Below, one piece after another: positions 40,679-50,546 of a DNA stretch of 64,000 nt. The notes beneath the pieces are model-generated. The model was not told the origin of the DNA, made no database searches, and saw only the letters and a list, made by a program, of their open reading frames with translations. Origin of the DNA: Oceanobacillus sp. FSL K6-2867. Its GTDB lineage: Bacteria > Bacillota > Bacilli > Bacillales > Amphibacillaceae. Each line of letters starts with the position of its first letter. Positions within the stretch are counted from its first letter, which is position 1. Location: assembly GCF_037963145.1 (NCBI RefSeq), contig NZ_CP150144.1:2480001-2544000 (forward strand), in the 5' to 3' direction. The position numbers and the translations under genes are program-made.

Positions 40679-42181
40679 ATGAGCTATCTTATGGGGATCG
40701 ATTTAGGAACTTCAAGTGTAAAGGTAATTATTATGAATGAATATGGGGTGATTGAAAGTACAGCTCAAACTTCGTACGGTATCTCAATACCAGAAAAAGG
40801 TTTTGCTGAACAAGATCCGGAAGTATGGTGGAGCGCTACAGTAAAGACTATTCAGTTAGCTTTAAAAGAGGCGAGTATACAATCTAATGAGATTAAAGGT
40901 ATTGGTTATTCCGGTCAAATGCACGGAATGGTTTTAATCGATAAAAATGGTAATGTTATTCGTCCAGCAATCATATGGTCCGATCAAAGAACAATCAATG
41001 AAGTTGATGAAATTAATTCCAGCTTAGGGAAAGATTACGTCGGCAAAGTAACATTAAATCCGTTATCAACAGGTTTTCAAACACCATCTTTATTATGGGT
41101 AAAAAAATATGAGCCGACTTCGTATAAAAAAATAAATAAGGTTTTGCTACCGAAAGATTATATTCGTTTCAGAATGACTGGAGAAAATGGAACAGATGTA
41201 ACAGATGCTTCAGCGACACTTGCATTTGATACAAAAAATAGGGTTTGGTCGAAAGAACTTATCTTAAAATTGGGTTTGAATCCAGATATATATCCTATTG
41301 TTAAAAACCCCTCTGATATAGCTGGAGAAGTAACGTTAAAGGCAGCTGAAGAAACGGGATTACACAAAGGTACCTTAGTTGTTTACGGCGGTGGAGATCA
41401 ACCAATGCAATCGATTGGAAACGGGATTGTAAAACCAGGCCAAATTTCTTTGACTATTGGAACTGGAGGAATTGTTTATTCTGTTACAGCCGAGCCCAAA
41501 TATGATTATAAATTAAGAACCAATACATTTTGCAATGCTGTACAAGGAACCTGGAACATCATGGGGGCAAATTTGGCTGCGGGTTTATCATTGAGCTGGC
41601 TTAACAGAAATATATTATCAACTTTATCTTATAAAGAACTAAATGAGCTTGCTGCTAGTATAAGTCCTGGAAGTGAAGGATTGATCTTCTTACCTTATTT
41701 AATTGGGGAAAGAACACCGCACATGGATGCTTCTGCTAGAGGGACCTTTTTAGGATTAACGTTAAAACATACGAAGGCTAATCTAGTCCGGTCAGTTATG
41801 GAAGGTGTTGTTTTTGCTTTCAGGGATTCTATTGAGATCTTTAAAGGACTAGATATAAAAATGGATAAATTCATTGCATCTGGCGGGGGAGCACGTAGCG
41901 ATATTTGGTTAAATATACAAGCCAACATATTGAATCAAGAAATTTATAAAGTAAATCAACCTGAACAGGCTTGTGTGGGTGCTGCTATTGTGGCTGGCGT
42001 TGGTGTTGGTTTATATGATTCTATAGAAGAAGCATGTACAAACATTATTAAGATTAAAGAGGACCCTATTCAACCCGATCCTCAGATTGTTGATCTTTAC
42101 AATGAAACATATCCATTATATAAAGAGATCTATCAACAAAACATGGAAACCTTTCGCAAATTAGGTGGAGTAAATTATTAA
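40679..42181 (+). CDS. xylB: Xylulokinase (FGGY family)
   Basis: The 500-residue sugar kinase has the FGGY N-domain start GIDLGTSSVKVIIMN, the substrate segment GYSGQMHGMVLID, the FGGY signature 1 region and the C-domain ATP-binding ASGGGARSDIWLNIQAN. The Gln-Met-His motif is typical of xylulokinases. It should phosphorylate D-xylulose, or another ketose, with ATP. ATG 40679 has GAGGGG. No isomerase, transporter or xylose regulator adjoins it, which is unusual for xylB, and gene debris follows directly. Confidence 0.85.
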   Translation: MSYLMGIDLGTSSVKVIIMNEYGVIESTAQTSYGISIPEKGFAEQDPEVWWSATVKTIQLALKEASIQSNEIKGIGYSGQMHGMVLIDKNGNVIRPAIIWSDQRTINEVDEINSSLGKDYVGKVTLNPLSTGFQTPSLLWVKKYEPTSYKKINKVLLPKDYIRFRMTGENGTDVTDASATLAFDTKNRVWSKELILKLGLNPDIYPIVKNPSDIAGEVTLKAAEETGLHKGTLVVYGGGDQPMQSIGNGIVKPGQISLTIGTGGIVYSVTAEPKYDYKLRTNTFCNAVQGTWNIMGANLAAGLSLSWLNRNILSTLSYKELNELAASISPGSEGLIFLPYLIGERTPHMDASARGTFLGLTLKHTKANLVRSVMEGVVFAFRDSIEIFKGLDIKMDKFIASGGGARSDIWLNIQANILNQEIYKVNQPEQACVGAAIVAGVGVGLYDSIEEACTNIIKIKEDPIQPDPQIVDLYNETYPLYKEIYQQNMETFRKLGGVNY

Positions 42182-42438
42182 GTGGAAGGATTGGGACACC
42201 TATTAAAAGTTTAGTTTAAATTTCAAAAACAAAACCGTATGAAATCAAAGTTTTAAATTAAACCTATGCGGATTATTCATGAAAAAGTTATGTCCTAATG
42301 TCCTAACTTCTTTATTGCAGAATTGGAAATTCCAAAAAGAGAACCGGATTCCGCTCTGCTCATTAAGAGGGGAATTATTCTGTATGAAGTGTATAAATAA
42401 TGATGCCTTCCCTTATGATTTGTTCCCTAGTTCTTTAT

Positions 42439-42594
42439 TCAATTGGTCACAAAAACGATATCACATGAGTAGATACCATTTAATTCATCAATGACTTCTA
42501 ATAACTCGTATTTCTCGAAAACTGCAAAGTAACTTGGTGTGTTGACAAAGTCTCGCTTTTCTGCAATAATAAATCCAACTAAATACTGGTACCT
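42439..42594 (-). pseudogene. C-terminal fragment of an unrecognised gene
   Basis: An open frame of about 51 codons between stops has no ATG, GTG or TTG start at its head, but reads like folded protein (YLVGFIIAEKRDFV, AVFEKYELLEVIDELNG). I could not place it in a family. The neighbouring 42294-42390 also reads as protein-like on the plus strand (ELEIPKREPDSALLIKRG) without a start. The stretch 42182-42595 looks like the remains of one or two deleted genes. Confidence 0.4.
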
Positions 42595-42597
42595 TTA

Positions 42598-42731
42598 ATT
42601 CAGTCCTGTGAGGCTGACAAGGATAGCGAAAAAAATAAGCATAGAGGAAGAGGTGTACCTGTATACCCTCTTAAGCTATAGGCTTATAAAAAGGCTTCTT
42701 GTCAGAAATGGCAAGAAGCCTTTCTTTTTTC
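42598..42731 (+). promoter_or_regulatory. PyrR-dependent attenuator in front of codBA
   Basis: CAGTCCTGTGAGGCTGACAA followed by GGAT at 42601-42624 matches the PyrR-binding loop consensus (AGTCCaGaGAGGCT-gaAAGGAT) of Bacillus pyr leaders. A hairpin AAGAGGTGTA/TATACCCTCTT follows at about 42648-42672, then a terminator with arms GGCTTCTTG/CAAGAAGCC and TTTCTTTTTT ending at 42730. With UMP-bound PyrR the terminator should form, so cytosine salvage is shut when uridine nucleotides are abundant. Confidence 0.88.
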
Positions 42732-42797
42732 CAACTCGTGTGTTCTCAAACACCGACACCTTCCTCGGTACCAGATAAAATTCGAGGAGGAATTAAC

Positions 42798-44075
42798 ATG
42801 CAAAAAATAGATAAAGAGTTTTCATTACAGCCTGTACCACAGGCAAGCCGGAATGGTTTCTGGAAAATGTTTATGCTCATGATGGGATTAACATTTTTCT
42901 CAGCAAGTATGCTTTCAGGTGGACAACTAGGAATGGGACTGACATTCACGGAGTTTATTTGGGTCGTTATAGCTGGTAATTTACTGCTAGGAATCTATAC
43001 TGGAGCACTTGCTTTTATTGCGGCGAAAACGGGTTTATCTACGCACTTGCTTGCAAGATATGCATTTGGTGAGAAAGGCTCTTATCTGTCATCCTTTTTA
43101 TTGGGGATAACACAAGTGGGCTGGTTCGGTGTCGGTGTGGCAATGTTTTCTGTGCCGGTTCATGCAGCAACTGGTATTAATATGTATGTATTGATAATTG
43201 TTTCAGGACTATTGATGACAGCGACGGCTTTCATTGGAATCAAAGCTTTAACCGTTCTAAGCTTTATCGCTGTGCCTTCCATCGCACTTCTTGGTGGCTA
43301 TTCCGCACTTAATGCAACAAATGCTGCTGGAGGAATTGAAGCACTTATGGGATACCAACCAGCAGAAGCAATGGGATTAGCGACCGCATTGACAATATGT
43401 ATCGGTTCCTTCGTTAGCGCAGGGACGCTTACTCCCGATTTCGCTCGTTTCTCTAAATCAAAGGGTACGGCTGTATCGACTACAGTAGTGGCTTTTTTTA
43501 TCGGTAATACGTTCATGTTTTTATTTGGAGCAATTGGGATGTTTGCGTTTGGTTTAGCTGATATTTCGGAAGTAATGTTTATGCAAGGGCTGATGCTGCC
43601 GGCTATTATTGTGCTGGGGCTTAACATCTGGACAACGAATGATAATGCGTTATATGCATCTGGCTTAGGCTTCTCGAATATTACAAAGATTGCTAAAGGA
43701 AAGCTCGTTATTGTCAATGGTATTGTTGGGACGGTCGCTGCAATGTGGTTATTTAACAACTTTGTTGGATTTCTTACAATACTAGGATCTACATTACCGT
43801 CAATAGGTGCAATTATTTTAGCAGACTTTTTCATCTTGAGAAGAGGCAAATACCCGGCATTTGATACAATGAGATTTAAGGCGGTTAACTGGATTGCAAT
43901 TGCGGCTTGGGTTGGAGGGATTGCTGCAGCAAACTTATTGCCAGGAATTCCGCCAGTCAATGGCATTATTGGGTCTGGGGCACTGTATTTAGCTGGAATG
44001 ATTATTGCTGAAAAAGTATCTGCAAAAAATGGTTTAAAACAAGTACACAAAGGAGATTTAATTCGTGAACATTAA
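42798..44075 (+). CDS. codB: Cytosine permease, NCS1 family
   Basis: The 425-residue protein has about twelve helices and NCS1-type sequences, including [14 protein letters not shown] in helix 1 and [18 protein letters not shown], and ends with a short basic tail. It imports cytosine with a cation. The frame extends back to 42699 through the attenuator, but CGAGGAGG at 42784-42791 sets the start at ATG 42798. It is followed by codA with a ten-base overlap, so transport and deamination are coupled. Confidence 0.92.
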   Translation: MQKIDKEFSLQPVPQASRNGFWKMFMLMMGLTFFSASMLSGGQLGMGLTFTEFIWVVIAGNLLLGIYTGALAFIAAKTGLSTHLLARYAFGEKGSYLSSFLLGITQVGWFGVGVAMFSVPVHAATGINMYVLIIVSGLLMTATAFIGIKALTVLSFIAVPSIALLGGYSALNATNAAGGIEALMGYQPAEAMGLATALTICIGSFVSAGTLTPDFARFSKSKGTAVSTTVVAFFIGNTFMFLFGAIGMFAFGLADISEVMFMQGLMLPAIIVLGLNIWTTNDNALYASGLGFSNITKIAKGKLVIVNGIVGTVAAMWLFNNFVGFLTILGSTLPSIGAIILADFFILRRGKYPAFDTMRFKAVNWIAIAAWVGGIAAANLLPGIPPVNGIIGSGALYLAGMIIAEKVSAKNGLKQVHKGDLIREH

Positions 44076-45333
44076 AAATGCAAAGCTAAGAGGAAAAGAA
44101 GGTTTATGGGATATAGAAGTTGTGGCTGGGAAAATTAATCAAGTTTCTCCTCACACAGAAGGTGGAGATGATTCAAATGCATTGGATGTAAATGGAGCGC
44201 TCGTACTTCCACCGTTTATTGAGCCGCATATTCATTTGGATACAACGCTTACTGCTGGTGAGCCGACCTGGAATCAAAGCGGGACATTATTTGAAGGGAT
44301 ACAGCGCTGGTCCGAGCGGAAAGAAACATTAACAATTGAGGATGTTAAAACGAGATCAAAAATGGCTTTAAAGTGGCAAATAGCACAAGGAATTCAGCAT
44401 GTGCGTACACATGTCGATGTCACGGATCCGGATCTGACAGCTTTACAGGCGATGCTTGAGGTGAAGGAAGAAGTTGCGCCGTATGTAGATTTGCAGCTTG
44501 TTGCTTTCCCGCAGGAAGGAATTCAGTCGTTTCCAAAGGGAGCTGAACTGCTTGAAGAAGCATTAAAGATGGGGGCAGATGTTGTTGGTGGAATTCCGCA
44601 TTATGAATTTACCCGGGAATACGGCGTATCCTCTATGAAAACAGCCTTTGACCTTGCAGAAAAATACAATTTGCTCGTTGATATTCATTGTGATGAAATA
44701 GATGATGAGCAATCCCGCTTTGTAGAAATTGTGGCAACCGAGGCATATGAACGTGGTCTTGGCTCCCGTGTAACGGCGAGCCATACAACAGCAATGGGTT
44801 CTTATAATGATGCATATGTCTCCAAGCTCTTTCGTATTTTAAAAATGTCGGGGATTAACTTTGTATCGAACCCTCTTGTAAACATTCATTTACAAGGTCG
44901 CTTTGATACATATCCGAAACGCAGAGGGCTGACAAGAGTAAAAGAATTACAGGAAGCTGGCATGAATGTGAGCTTTGGTCATGATGATATATTTGATCCA
45001 TGGTATCCGCTAGGAACCGGAAATATGCTGCAAGTATTGCATATGGGGATACATGTCGCTCAATTGATGGGCTATGAGCAAATTGTGAATTCAATCGATA
45101 TGATTACAACAAATAGCGCTAAAACATTACACATTGAGGATCAATATGGGATTGAGGCTGGAAAACCAGCTAATTTTATCGTACTTGATGCTGAAAATGA
45201 ATATGAAGCAATTCGTAAGCAAGCGAAAGTCCGATACTCCATCCGTAATGGAGCAATTATTGCAGAAACAAAACCAAGTGAAACGACTGTCACTTTGAAT
45301 AAAATGGAATTCGTAGACTTTAATAAGGCATAA
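44065..45333 (+). CDS. codA: Cytosine deaminase
   Basis: The 422-residue amidohydrolase converts cytosine to uracil and ammonia. Metal-binding motifs are [10 protein letters not shown] (residues ~52-61), HVDV, the metal His/Glu region [20 protein letters not shown] and the final aspartate in [13 protein letters not shown]. These match bacterial CodA. The start is GTG 44065, within the end of codB. The stop codon lies inside the terminator hairpin. Under the PyrR attenuator, the pair forms a pyrimidine-salvage operon. Confidence 0.94.
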   Translation: MNIKNAKLRGKEGLWDIEVVAGKINQVSPHTEGGDDSNALDVNGALVLPPFIEPHIHLDTTLTAGEPTWNQSGTLFEGIQRWSERKETLTIEDVKTRSKMALKWQIAQGIQHVRTHVDVTDPDLTALQAMLEVKEEVAPYVDLQLVAFPQEGIQSFPKGAELLEEALKMGADVVGGIPHYEFTREYGVSSMKTAFDLAEKYNLLVDIHCDEIDDEQSRFVEIVATEAYERGLGSRVTASHTTAMGSYNDAYVSKLFRILKMSGINFVSNPLVNIHLQGRFDTYPKRRGLTRVKELQEAGMNVSFGHDDIFDPWYPLGTGNMLQVLHMGIHVAQLMGYEQIVNSIDMITTNSAKTLHIEDQYGIEAGKPANFIVLDAENEYEAIRKQAKVRYSIRNGAIIAETKPSETTVTLNKMEFVDFNKA

Positions 45334-45355
45334 CCGAAAAACGGTTATGCCTTTT
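45327..45355 (+). terminator. Terminator overlapping the codA stop codon
   Basis: GGCATAACCG/CGGTTATGCC on a five-base loop are followed by TTTTGG. Confidence 0.8.
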
Positions 45356-45536
45356 GGCTTGTTTGGATGATGGAAAAGATGGTGGCGGAGCGAAAAAGAA
45401 GTCGAATTGGAACCGAAATAATGGATACGAAGAGAAAAAAACAGCGCCTGAGGGCAAAACCTGCATTCCAGTAATTTATAATGCACTATATGTTTGCTAT
45501 AATGTATGCATTGTTTAAGTATAGGAGTGTCTGAGA

Positions 45537-45908
45537 TTGTTGAAATTAGGAAAAATTATTACGCATATAGCTGTATTATATGGAATCTTTTTAATCGGGA
45601 ACTGGATTCAGGCAACGTTTCATTTGATAATACCTGGCAGTGTGATTGGAATGATTCTGTTATTTATATTGCTTTACACAAGGAGTATAAAAGTAAGCTG
45701 GATTGAAGATGGCACACGATTATTTGTTAGCCATTTAACATTGTTCTTTATCCCTGCAACTGTCGGTATTGTAAACTATTTGCAGCTTTTTAAAGGTAAA
45801 GGAATTCTATTAATCATCATTGTACTTATAAGCACGGCACTTGTTATGGGGGTATCTGGTGTTGTGAGCCAGTGGTTTGTTAGAAAGAAGGAATTGCATC
45901 ATGAATAA
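45537..45908 (+). CDS. CidA/LrgA-family holin-like membrane protein
   Basis: This 123-residue protein has four hydrophobic helices and the CidA/LrgA pattern IIPGSVIGMILLFILL with a charged loop and LTLFFIPATVGIVNY. Family members modulate murein hydrolase activity or, with the partner LrgB, transport pyruvate. Translation starts at TTG 45537 behind ATAGGAG; a TATAAT box lies at about 45499. Its stop overlaps the start of the partner gene, so the two are translated together. Confidence 0.88.
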   Translation: MLKLGKIITHIAVLYGIFLIGNWIQATFHLIIPGSVIGMILLFILLYTRSIKVSWIEDGTRLFVSHLTLFFIPATVGIVNYLQLFKGKGILLIIIVLISTALVMGVSGVVSQWFVRKKELHHE

Positions 45909-46590
45909 TATTGTAATAGGTTTGTTAGCTATAATAGGAACATTAATCGTATATCTTTTTATGTGGAAGCTGCATCGCAGGATTTTGCTTCCAGTTACAT
46001 TGCCGATTTTTCTAGGATCTATTGTTATTGTTTTGGTATTACTTATTTTTCATATTGATTATGATACGTATATGATTGGAGGAGAATGGATTAATCAGCT
46101 GCTTGGCCCAGCAGTAGTTGCATTAGCCTATCCGCTGTATCAGCAGCGTGATCTTCTCAAACGGTTATTTTTTCCAATCCTGATGGGTACCTTTGTCGGT
46201 GCTGTTGTTGGAATTATGTCAGGAGTTTTGCTTGCAAAATGGCTTGGAGTTGAAGAATTCATTATTTACTCATTAGTGTCCAAATCCGTAACTACGCCTG
46301 TTTCGATTGTGATTGCCGACTCCCTTGGAGGTGCGATGCCTCTTGCGGCAGTTTTTGTTATGCTTGCTGGAATGGGTGGTGTGTTGATAGCCCCATTTAT
46401 ATTTAAGGCTTTTAAAATTGATCATGTTATCGGACGTGGAGTAGGAATTGGGAGTGCATCCCATGCAATTGGTACAGCTCGGGCGATGGAAGATGGACCA
46501 TTAGGTGGATCTGCCAGTACGGTTGCAATGGTGTTAAGTGCCATAATTGTATCGATCATTGCGCCGATTTTAGTTGTGTGGATGGTTTAA
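45901..46590 (+). CDS. CidB/LrgB-family membrane protein
   Basis: The 229-residue protein has the LrgB family features: VVALAYPLYQQRDLLKR, SLVSKSVTTPVSIVIADSLGG and GIGSASHAIGTARAMEDG. With the preceding CidA/LrgA protein it forms a holin-like or small-carboxylate transporter. The frame reaches back to 45877, but the ATG 45901 with AAGAAGG fits and overlaps the previous gene by eight bases. No LytSR regulator adjoins it; the CidR-like LysR gene is 34 kb away. Confidence 0.9.
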   Translation: MNNIVIGLLAIIGTLIVYLFMWKLHRRILLPVTLPIFLGSIVIVLVLLIFHIDYDTYMIGGEWINQLLGPAVVALAYPLYQQRDLLKRLFFPILMGTFVGAVVGIMSGVLLAKWLGVEEFIIYSLVSKSVTTPVSIVIADSLGGAMPLAAVFVMLAGMGGVLIAPFIFKAFKIDHVIGRGVGIGSASHAIGTARAMEDGPLGGSASTVAMVLSAIIVSIIAPILVVWMV

Positions 46591-46676
46591 AGCCCAAAAC
46601 AGAATCTTTGATAAATACAATCTGCTTTGAAATAATGTAGAGGGTTACCAAATCTATCGTCAAAGGGGATGTACAA

Positions 46677-47330
46677 ATGAAGGTTTTAGTAATTGGAGCA
46701 AATGGTCAGATTGGTAAACATCTCGTTCGTTTACTACAAGAAAGCGAAGAACATACGGTAACAGCGATGGTCCGGAAAGAAGAACAGGCAAAGGAACTGG
46801 AAGCGGACGGAGTGGACACCATTCTAGCTAATCTAGAAGATAGTGTAGATACACTGACCCAAGCAGTAATCGAATCAGGTGCAGAAGCTATCATTTTCTC
46901 AGCGGGCTCAGGCGGAAGCACAGGACCGGATAAAACATTGCTAATTGACTTAGATGGAGCGGTTAAATCGATGGAAGCAGCGGAAAGAGCAGGCGTCAAT
47001 CGGTTTGTTCTTGTCAGTGCCATTCAGGCGCATAATCGCGAAAGCTGGGCTGATAGTCCAATTAGGCCTTATATGGTTGCAAAGCATTATGCAGACAAAG
47101 AGCTGGTGGCTAGTTCTCTAAACTATACGATCGTAAGACCTGGCAACTTATTAAATGAACCTGCGATCGATAAGGTTTCAGCAGCGGAAAACTTAGAAAG
47201 AGGCGGTATCCCAAGAGAGGATGTAGCCAAGGTATTGATTGCTTCGTTAACAGAAGAAGCCACGTATCGGAAAAGCTTTGATTTAGTTTCAGGTGAATCA
47301 GCAATTTCAGATGCGATTAAGCAACTATAA
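46677..47330 (+). CDS. NAD(P)-binding atypical SDR oxidoreductase, YhfK-like
   Basis: The 217-residue protein has the atypical SDR Rossmann motif VIGANGQIGKHLVRLL, a RVSA-like LVSAIQAHNRESW and a YMVAKHYADKEL (the YxxxK-like element). It resembles NAD(P)H-binding NmrA-like or YhfK proteins. The substrate is unknown. ATG 46677 follows AAAGGGGATG. It stands between the CidB-like gene and the Mn riboswitch and is transcribed on its own or with the pair upstream. Confidence 0.84.
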   Translation: MKVLVIGANGQIGKHLVRLLQESEEHTVTAMVRKEEQAKELEADGVDTILANLEDSVDTLTQAVIESGAEAIIFSAGSGGSTGPDKTLLIDLDGAVKSMEAAERAGVNRFVLVSAIQAHNRESWADSPIRPYMVAKHYADKELVASSLNYTIVRPGNLLNEPAIDKVSAAENLERGGIPREDVAKVLIASLTEEATYRKSFDLVSGESAISDAIKQL

Positions 47331-47392
47331 TATGATTTGAAATTTTTCACAGACGTATGCTAAAATGAATATAGAATATTTCTTTGACATCT

Positions 47393-47528
47393 GTCAAAGG
47401 GGAGTAGCGGTGGAATCAAGTGATTCCAAAATAAAGTCGTCATTACATGATGGATTCCATCATCGGCTTTATTGGCAGAACATGCTAAGCGAGACCTTTG
47501 CCCAATCATGGGTTAGGTCTCGCTTTTT
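47393..47528 (+). promoter_or_regulatory. yybP-ykoY (Mn2+-sensing) riboswitch with terminator
   Basis: The leader starts AAAGGGGAGTAGCGG (47396-47410), has the conserved GTCGTCATTAC block (47435), a variable hairpin (TGATGGATTCCATCATC), GGCTTTATTGGCAGAACATG and ends CGAGACCTTTGCC. A terminator AGCGAGACCT/AGGTCTCGCT followed by TTTTTTT closes it at about 47488-47528. Known examples bind Mn2+ and switch on Mn exporters. Confidence 0.95.
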
Positions 47529-47735
47529 TTAGGGTAAATAAGGGAATATAGGCATACTTATTTGCATGATGGAGCCTAATCCAATGATCAATGAAACAGA
47601 TGTGTCCTAACAGTGCCATCTTAATTATTGGATTTCAAAGAAAGACAGATTTACAAAAAACGTGTTCATGAATAATGTCTTGCTTCAAAAGACAATCTAT
47701 TCTTAGCGAATTGAACATTAAAAAGGAGTCCGTTC

Positions 47736-50387
47736 ATGTTGGAATTTTACCGGAAAGACACTGAATCTGTATTAGAAGCTGTGAAGTCATCGGAAAATGG
47801 GTTGACTGCTGATGCTGTAAAAGCAAAGCTCGAGCAAGATGGCTACAACGAATTAAAAGACAGGGAGAAGATCCCGACTTGGAAGCTTTTTTTAGAGACG
47901 TTTAAGGATCCAATGGTTATCGTTCTTTTAGTAGCAGCTGGAATTCAAGTTGTATTGGGAGAAATTGCAGAGTCATTGATTATTTTCCTCGTTCTGCTCA
48001 TTAATTCCGTTATTAGTGTCGTACAGACGAAAAAGGCGGAGAGCTCTCTGGATGCATTGCGTGATATGTCGGCTCCAGAAGCAAAGGTAATTCGTAATGG
48101 CCAAGCTCAGACAATACCTGCAAGAGAGCTTGTTCTAGGGGATATTGTAACATTAGAAGCTGGTGACTACATTCCAGCTGACGGCCGGATTATTGAAAGT
48201 GGCTCGTTAAAAGTAAACGAGGGAATGCTTACAGGTGAATCGGAAGCAGTTGAGAAAAATACCGATACGATTATGGAAGAGGTAACACTTGGGGATCGTG
48301 TCAATATGGTGTTCAGCAGCTCACTTGTTGTTTATGGCCGTGGTACCTTCGTTGTGACAGGAACCGGTGAGCAGACGGAAATAGGAAAAATAGCTGAGAT
48401 GATATCGACTGCTGAAGAGAAGCAGACACCATTACAACGAAAGCTGGAATCGTTTAGTAAAAAGCTTGGTATTGGAATATTGCTGCTGTCCGTGTTAATT
48501 TTTGCTGTACAAGCACTGAGAATTTGGCTTGGCGGGGCTGATGTCGATACAGGAACTGCGATATTAAATGCACTCATGTTCTCTGTCGCAATTGCGGTGG
48601 CGGCAATACCAGAAGCGTTATCTTCAATCGTCACGATTGTGCTATCTGTCGGAACAAATAAGATGGCGAGACAGCACGCGATCATTCGCAGGCTTCCAGC
48701 AGTTGAAACACTCGGATCGACTAGTGTTATCTGTACCGATAAAACAGGTACTTTAACACAAAATAAAATGACTGTAACCGATTATTTTATACCCGGAGAG
48801 TCAGCCAGCGAACTTGCAGAAGATCCAGAAAACTGGAATCACTCAGAGCGTCTGCTTATTAATACGGCAGTGCTTTGCAATGATTCATTTATTAATAGTG
48901 AGGGCGCGGAGATAGGAGATCCAACAGAGGTAGCTCTCATTAACTTTTCGAATAAAAATAATAATGACTATGAGGCAATTCGGGATAAATTTGAACGTAA
49001 AGCGGAATTGCCATTTGACTCAGATCGTAAATTGATGTCCACGGTACATAGCATTGACGGGGAAACAACGATGCTGACAAAAGGCGGGCCGGACGTCATG
49101 TTCAAGCGTGCCAGTTATGTCCTTTACAAGGGCAAAGAGGAACCTGTAACAGATGAATTACTGGCATTATTTGAACAGGCAAATGAAAACTTTTCAGATC
49201 AGGCATTGCGTGTACTAGCATATGGGTATAAACGTTTAGCTGATGGGCAAATGGATATTGCAGAGAAAGATGAGACGGACCTCGTGCTTATCGGCCTCAC
49301 TGCAATGATTGATCCACCAAGAGAAGCTGTTTATGGTTCAATTGAAGAAGCCAAGAAGGCTGGTATTCGAACAGTGATGATTACTGGTGATCACAAAACA
49401 ACGGCACAAGCAATTGGTCGTGATATTGGACTAATGGGAGAAGATGATATTGCTTTAACTGGAAAGGAACTGGATGCTTTATCAGATGAAGAGTTAGATA
49501 GGAAGCTTGAACAAATCGCTGTTTATGCACGTGTTTCCCCAGAGAATAAAATTCGGATTGTCCGTGCATGGCAGAAAAAAGATAAGGTCGCTGCCATGAC
49601 GGGTGATGGTGTCAATGATGCACCAGCTTTGAAGCAGGCTGATATCGGTATTGCAATGGGAAGTGGAACGGATGTAGCGAAAGACTCTTCCGCAATGATT
49701 TTAACTGATGATAATTTCGTTTCGATTGTCAATGCTGTTGGTGTTGGACGTACTGTGTTTGACAATATAAAGAAGGCAATTGGATACTTGTTTGCAGGGA
49801 ATTTAGGAGCAATTATTGCCATTCTCTATGCCGTTATTTTCAATCTGCCAAATCCATTTACGGCATTGCAGCTTTTGTATATTAATTTAGTGAATGACTC
49901 ACTTCCAGCAATTGCATTAGGAATGGAAAAGGCAGAGCCTGATGTAATGGAGAGAAAACCGCGTCGTACAGACGAAGGAATTTTCACAAGGGATACGTTG
50001 CAGGCGGTACTTACAAGAGGACTATTGATTGGTATCGCTGTAATTATTTCCTTCTATATTGGATTAAATCATTCATCTGAAATGGGAGTGGCGATGGCGT
50101 TTACGACATTAATTTTATCACGTACATTGCAGACATTCGCAGCAAGGTCGAATACACAAACCGCGATTGGAGCGGGATTCTTTAAAAATAAATATGTGAT
50201 TGGAGCCGTATTTCTTGGATTCATTCTATATGGCATCACAACATTGCCATTTGCACGTGATGTATTTAATATCCCAGAAAGCTTTGGCTGGAATGAAGCG
50301 CTGATTGCAGCAGTTCTTGCTCTGGCAGCTGCTGTCTTAATGGAAATAATAAAAGTTGCATTTAACCGCTTTTCAAAAGGCAGGTAA
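47736..50387 (+). CDS. P-type cation ATPase, probably Mn2+/Ca2+ exporter
   Basis: The 883-residue enzyme is a P2A-type ATPase with an N-terminal cation-ATPase domain, phosphorylation site CTDKTGTLTQNKMTV (Asp at about 335), TGES at 164-170 (MLTGESEAV), nucleotide KGGPD, hinge MTGDGVNDAPALKQADIG and ten helices. The helix-4 cation motif reads AAIPEALSSIVT, not the IPEGLP usual in Ca2+-ATPases, as in some Mn-linked ATPases. It lies downstream of the yybP-ykoY riboswitch, which makes Mn2+ export the most likely role. ATG 47736 has AAAAGGAG. Confidence 0.92.
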   Translation: MLEFYRKDTESVLEAVKSSENGLTADAVKAKLEQDGYNELKDREKIPTWKLFLETFKDPMVIVLLVAAGIQVVLGEIAESLIIFLVLLINSVISVVQTKKAESSLDALRDMSAPEAKVIRNGQAQTIPARELVLGDIVTLEAGDYIPADGRIIESGSLKVNEGMLTGESEAVEKNTDTIMEEVTLGDRVNMVFSSSLVVYGRGTFVVTGTGEQTEIGKIAEMISTAEEKQTPLQRKLESFSKKLGIGILLLSVLIFAVQALRIWLGGADVDTGTAILNALMFSVAIAVAAIPEALSSIVTIVLSVGTNKMARQHAIIRRLPAVETLGSTSVICTDKTGTLTQNKMTVTDYFIPGESASELAEDPENWNHSERLLINTAVLCNDSFINSEGAEIGDPTEVALINFSNKNNNDYEAIRDKFERKAELPFDSDRKLMSTVHSIDGETTMLTKGGPDVMFKRASYVLYKGKEEPVTDELLALFEQANENFSDQALRVLAYGYKRLADGQMDIAEKDETDLVLIGLTAMIDPPREAVYGSIEEAKKAGIRTVMITGDHKTTAQAIGRDIGLMGEDDIALTGKELDALSDEELDRKLEQIAVYARVSPENKIRIVRAWQKKDKVAAMTGDGVNDAPALKQADIGIAMGSGTDVAKDSSAMILTDDNFVSIVNAVGVGRTVFDNIKKAIGYLFAGNLGAIIAILYAVIFNLPNPFTALQLLYINLVNDSLPAIALGMEKAEPDVMERKPRRTDEGIFTRDTLQAVLTRGLLIGIAVIISFYIGLNHSSEMGVAMAFTTLILSRTLQTFAARSNTQTAIGAGFFKNKYVIGAVFLGFILYGITTLPFARDVFNIPESFGWNEALIAAVLALAAAVLMEIIKVAFNRFSKGR

Positions 50388-50390
50388 CCC

Positions 50391-50427
50391 AAAAGCTATG
50401 TATCCTTTGGATACATAGCTTTTTTTA
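50391..50427 (+). terminator. Terminator after the P-type ATPase
   Basis: AAAGCTATGTATCC/GGATACATAGCTTT on a three-base loop, followed by TTTT. Confidence 0.88.
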
Positions 50428-50479
50428 TAACGCCTGAGAAAAAAGTTTGTTTTTTTATAAATTTTTTTTAAAAAACTAT

Positions 50480-50513
50480 TGAATTATTATACATATTAAT
50501 GCATAATAATTCA
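50480..50513 (+). promoter_or_regulatory. Twin ARG boxes (ArgR/AhrC operator) before argG
   Basis: TGAATTATTATACA (50480) and TGCATAATAATTCA (50500) are two ARG-box-like 14-mers that form one larger inverted repeat, with TGAATTATTAT matching ATAATAATTCA exactly. They lie 34 bp before the argG start, so arginine-bound ArgR should repress argGH. Confidence 0.82.
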
Positions 50514-50546
50514 TTAACAGCACACAATTCGAGAGGGGAAATTAAA

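Noticed and set aside
42699..42797. Extended codB start at 42699
   Set aside because: It lies inside the PyrR attenuator terminator; the strong GGAGG before ATG 42798 fits the conserved protein start.
45357..45500. Lys/Asn/Gly-rich open frames after codA
   Set aside because: Two overlapping frames read as low-complexity peptides without starts or ribosome sites. They may be gene debris but give no recognisable motif.
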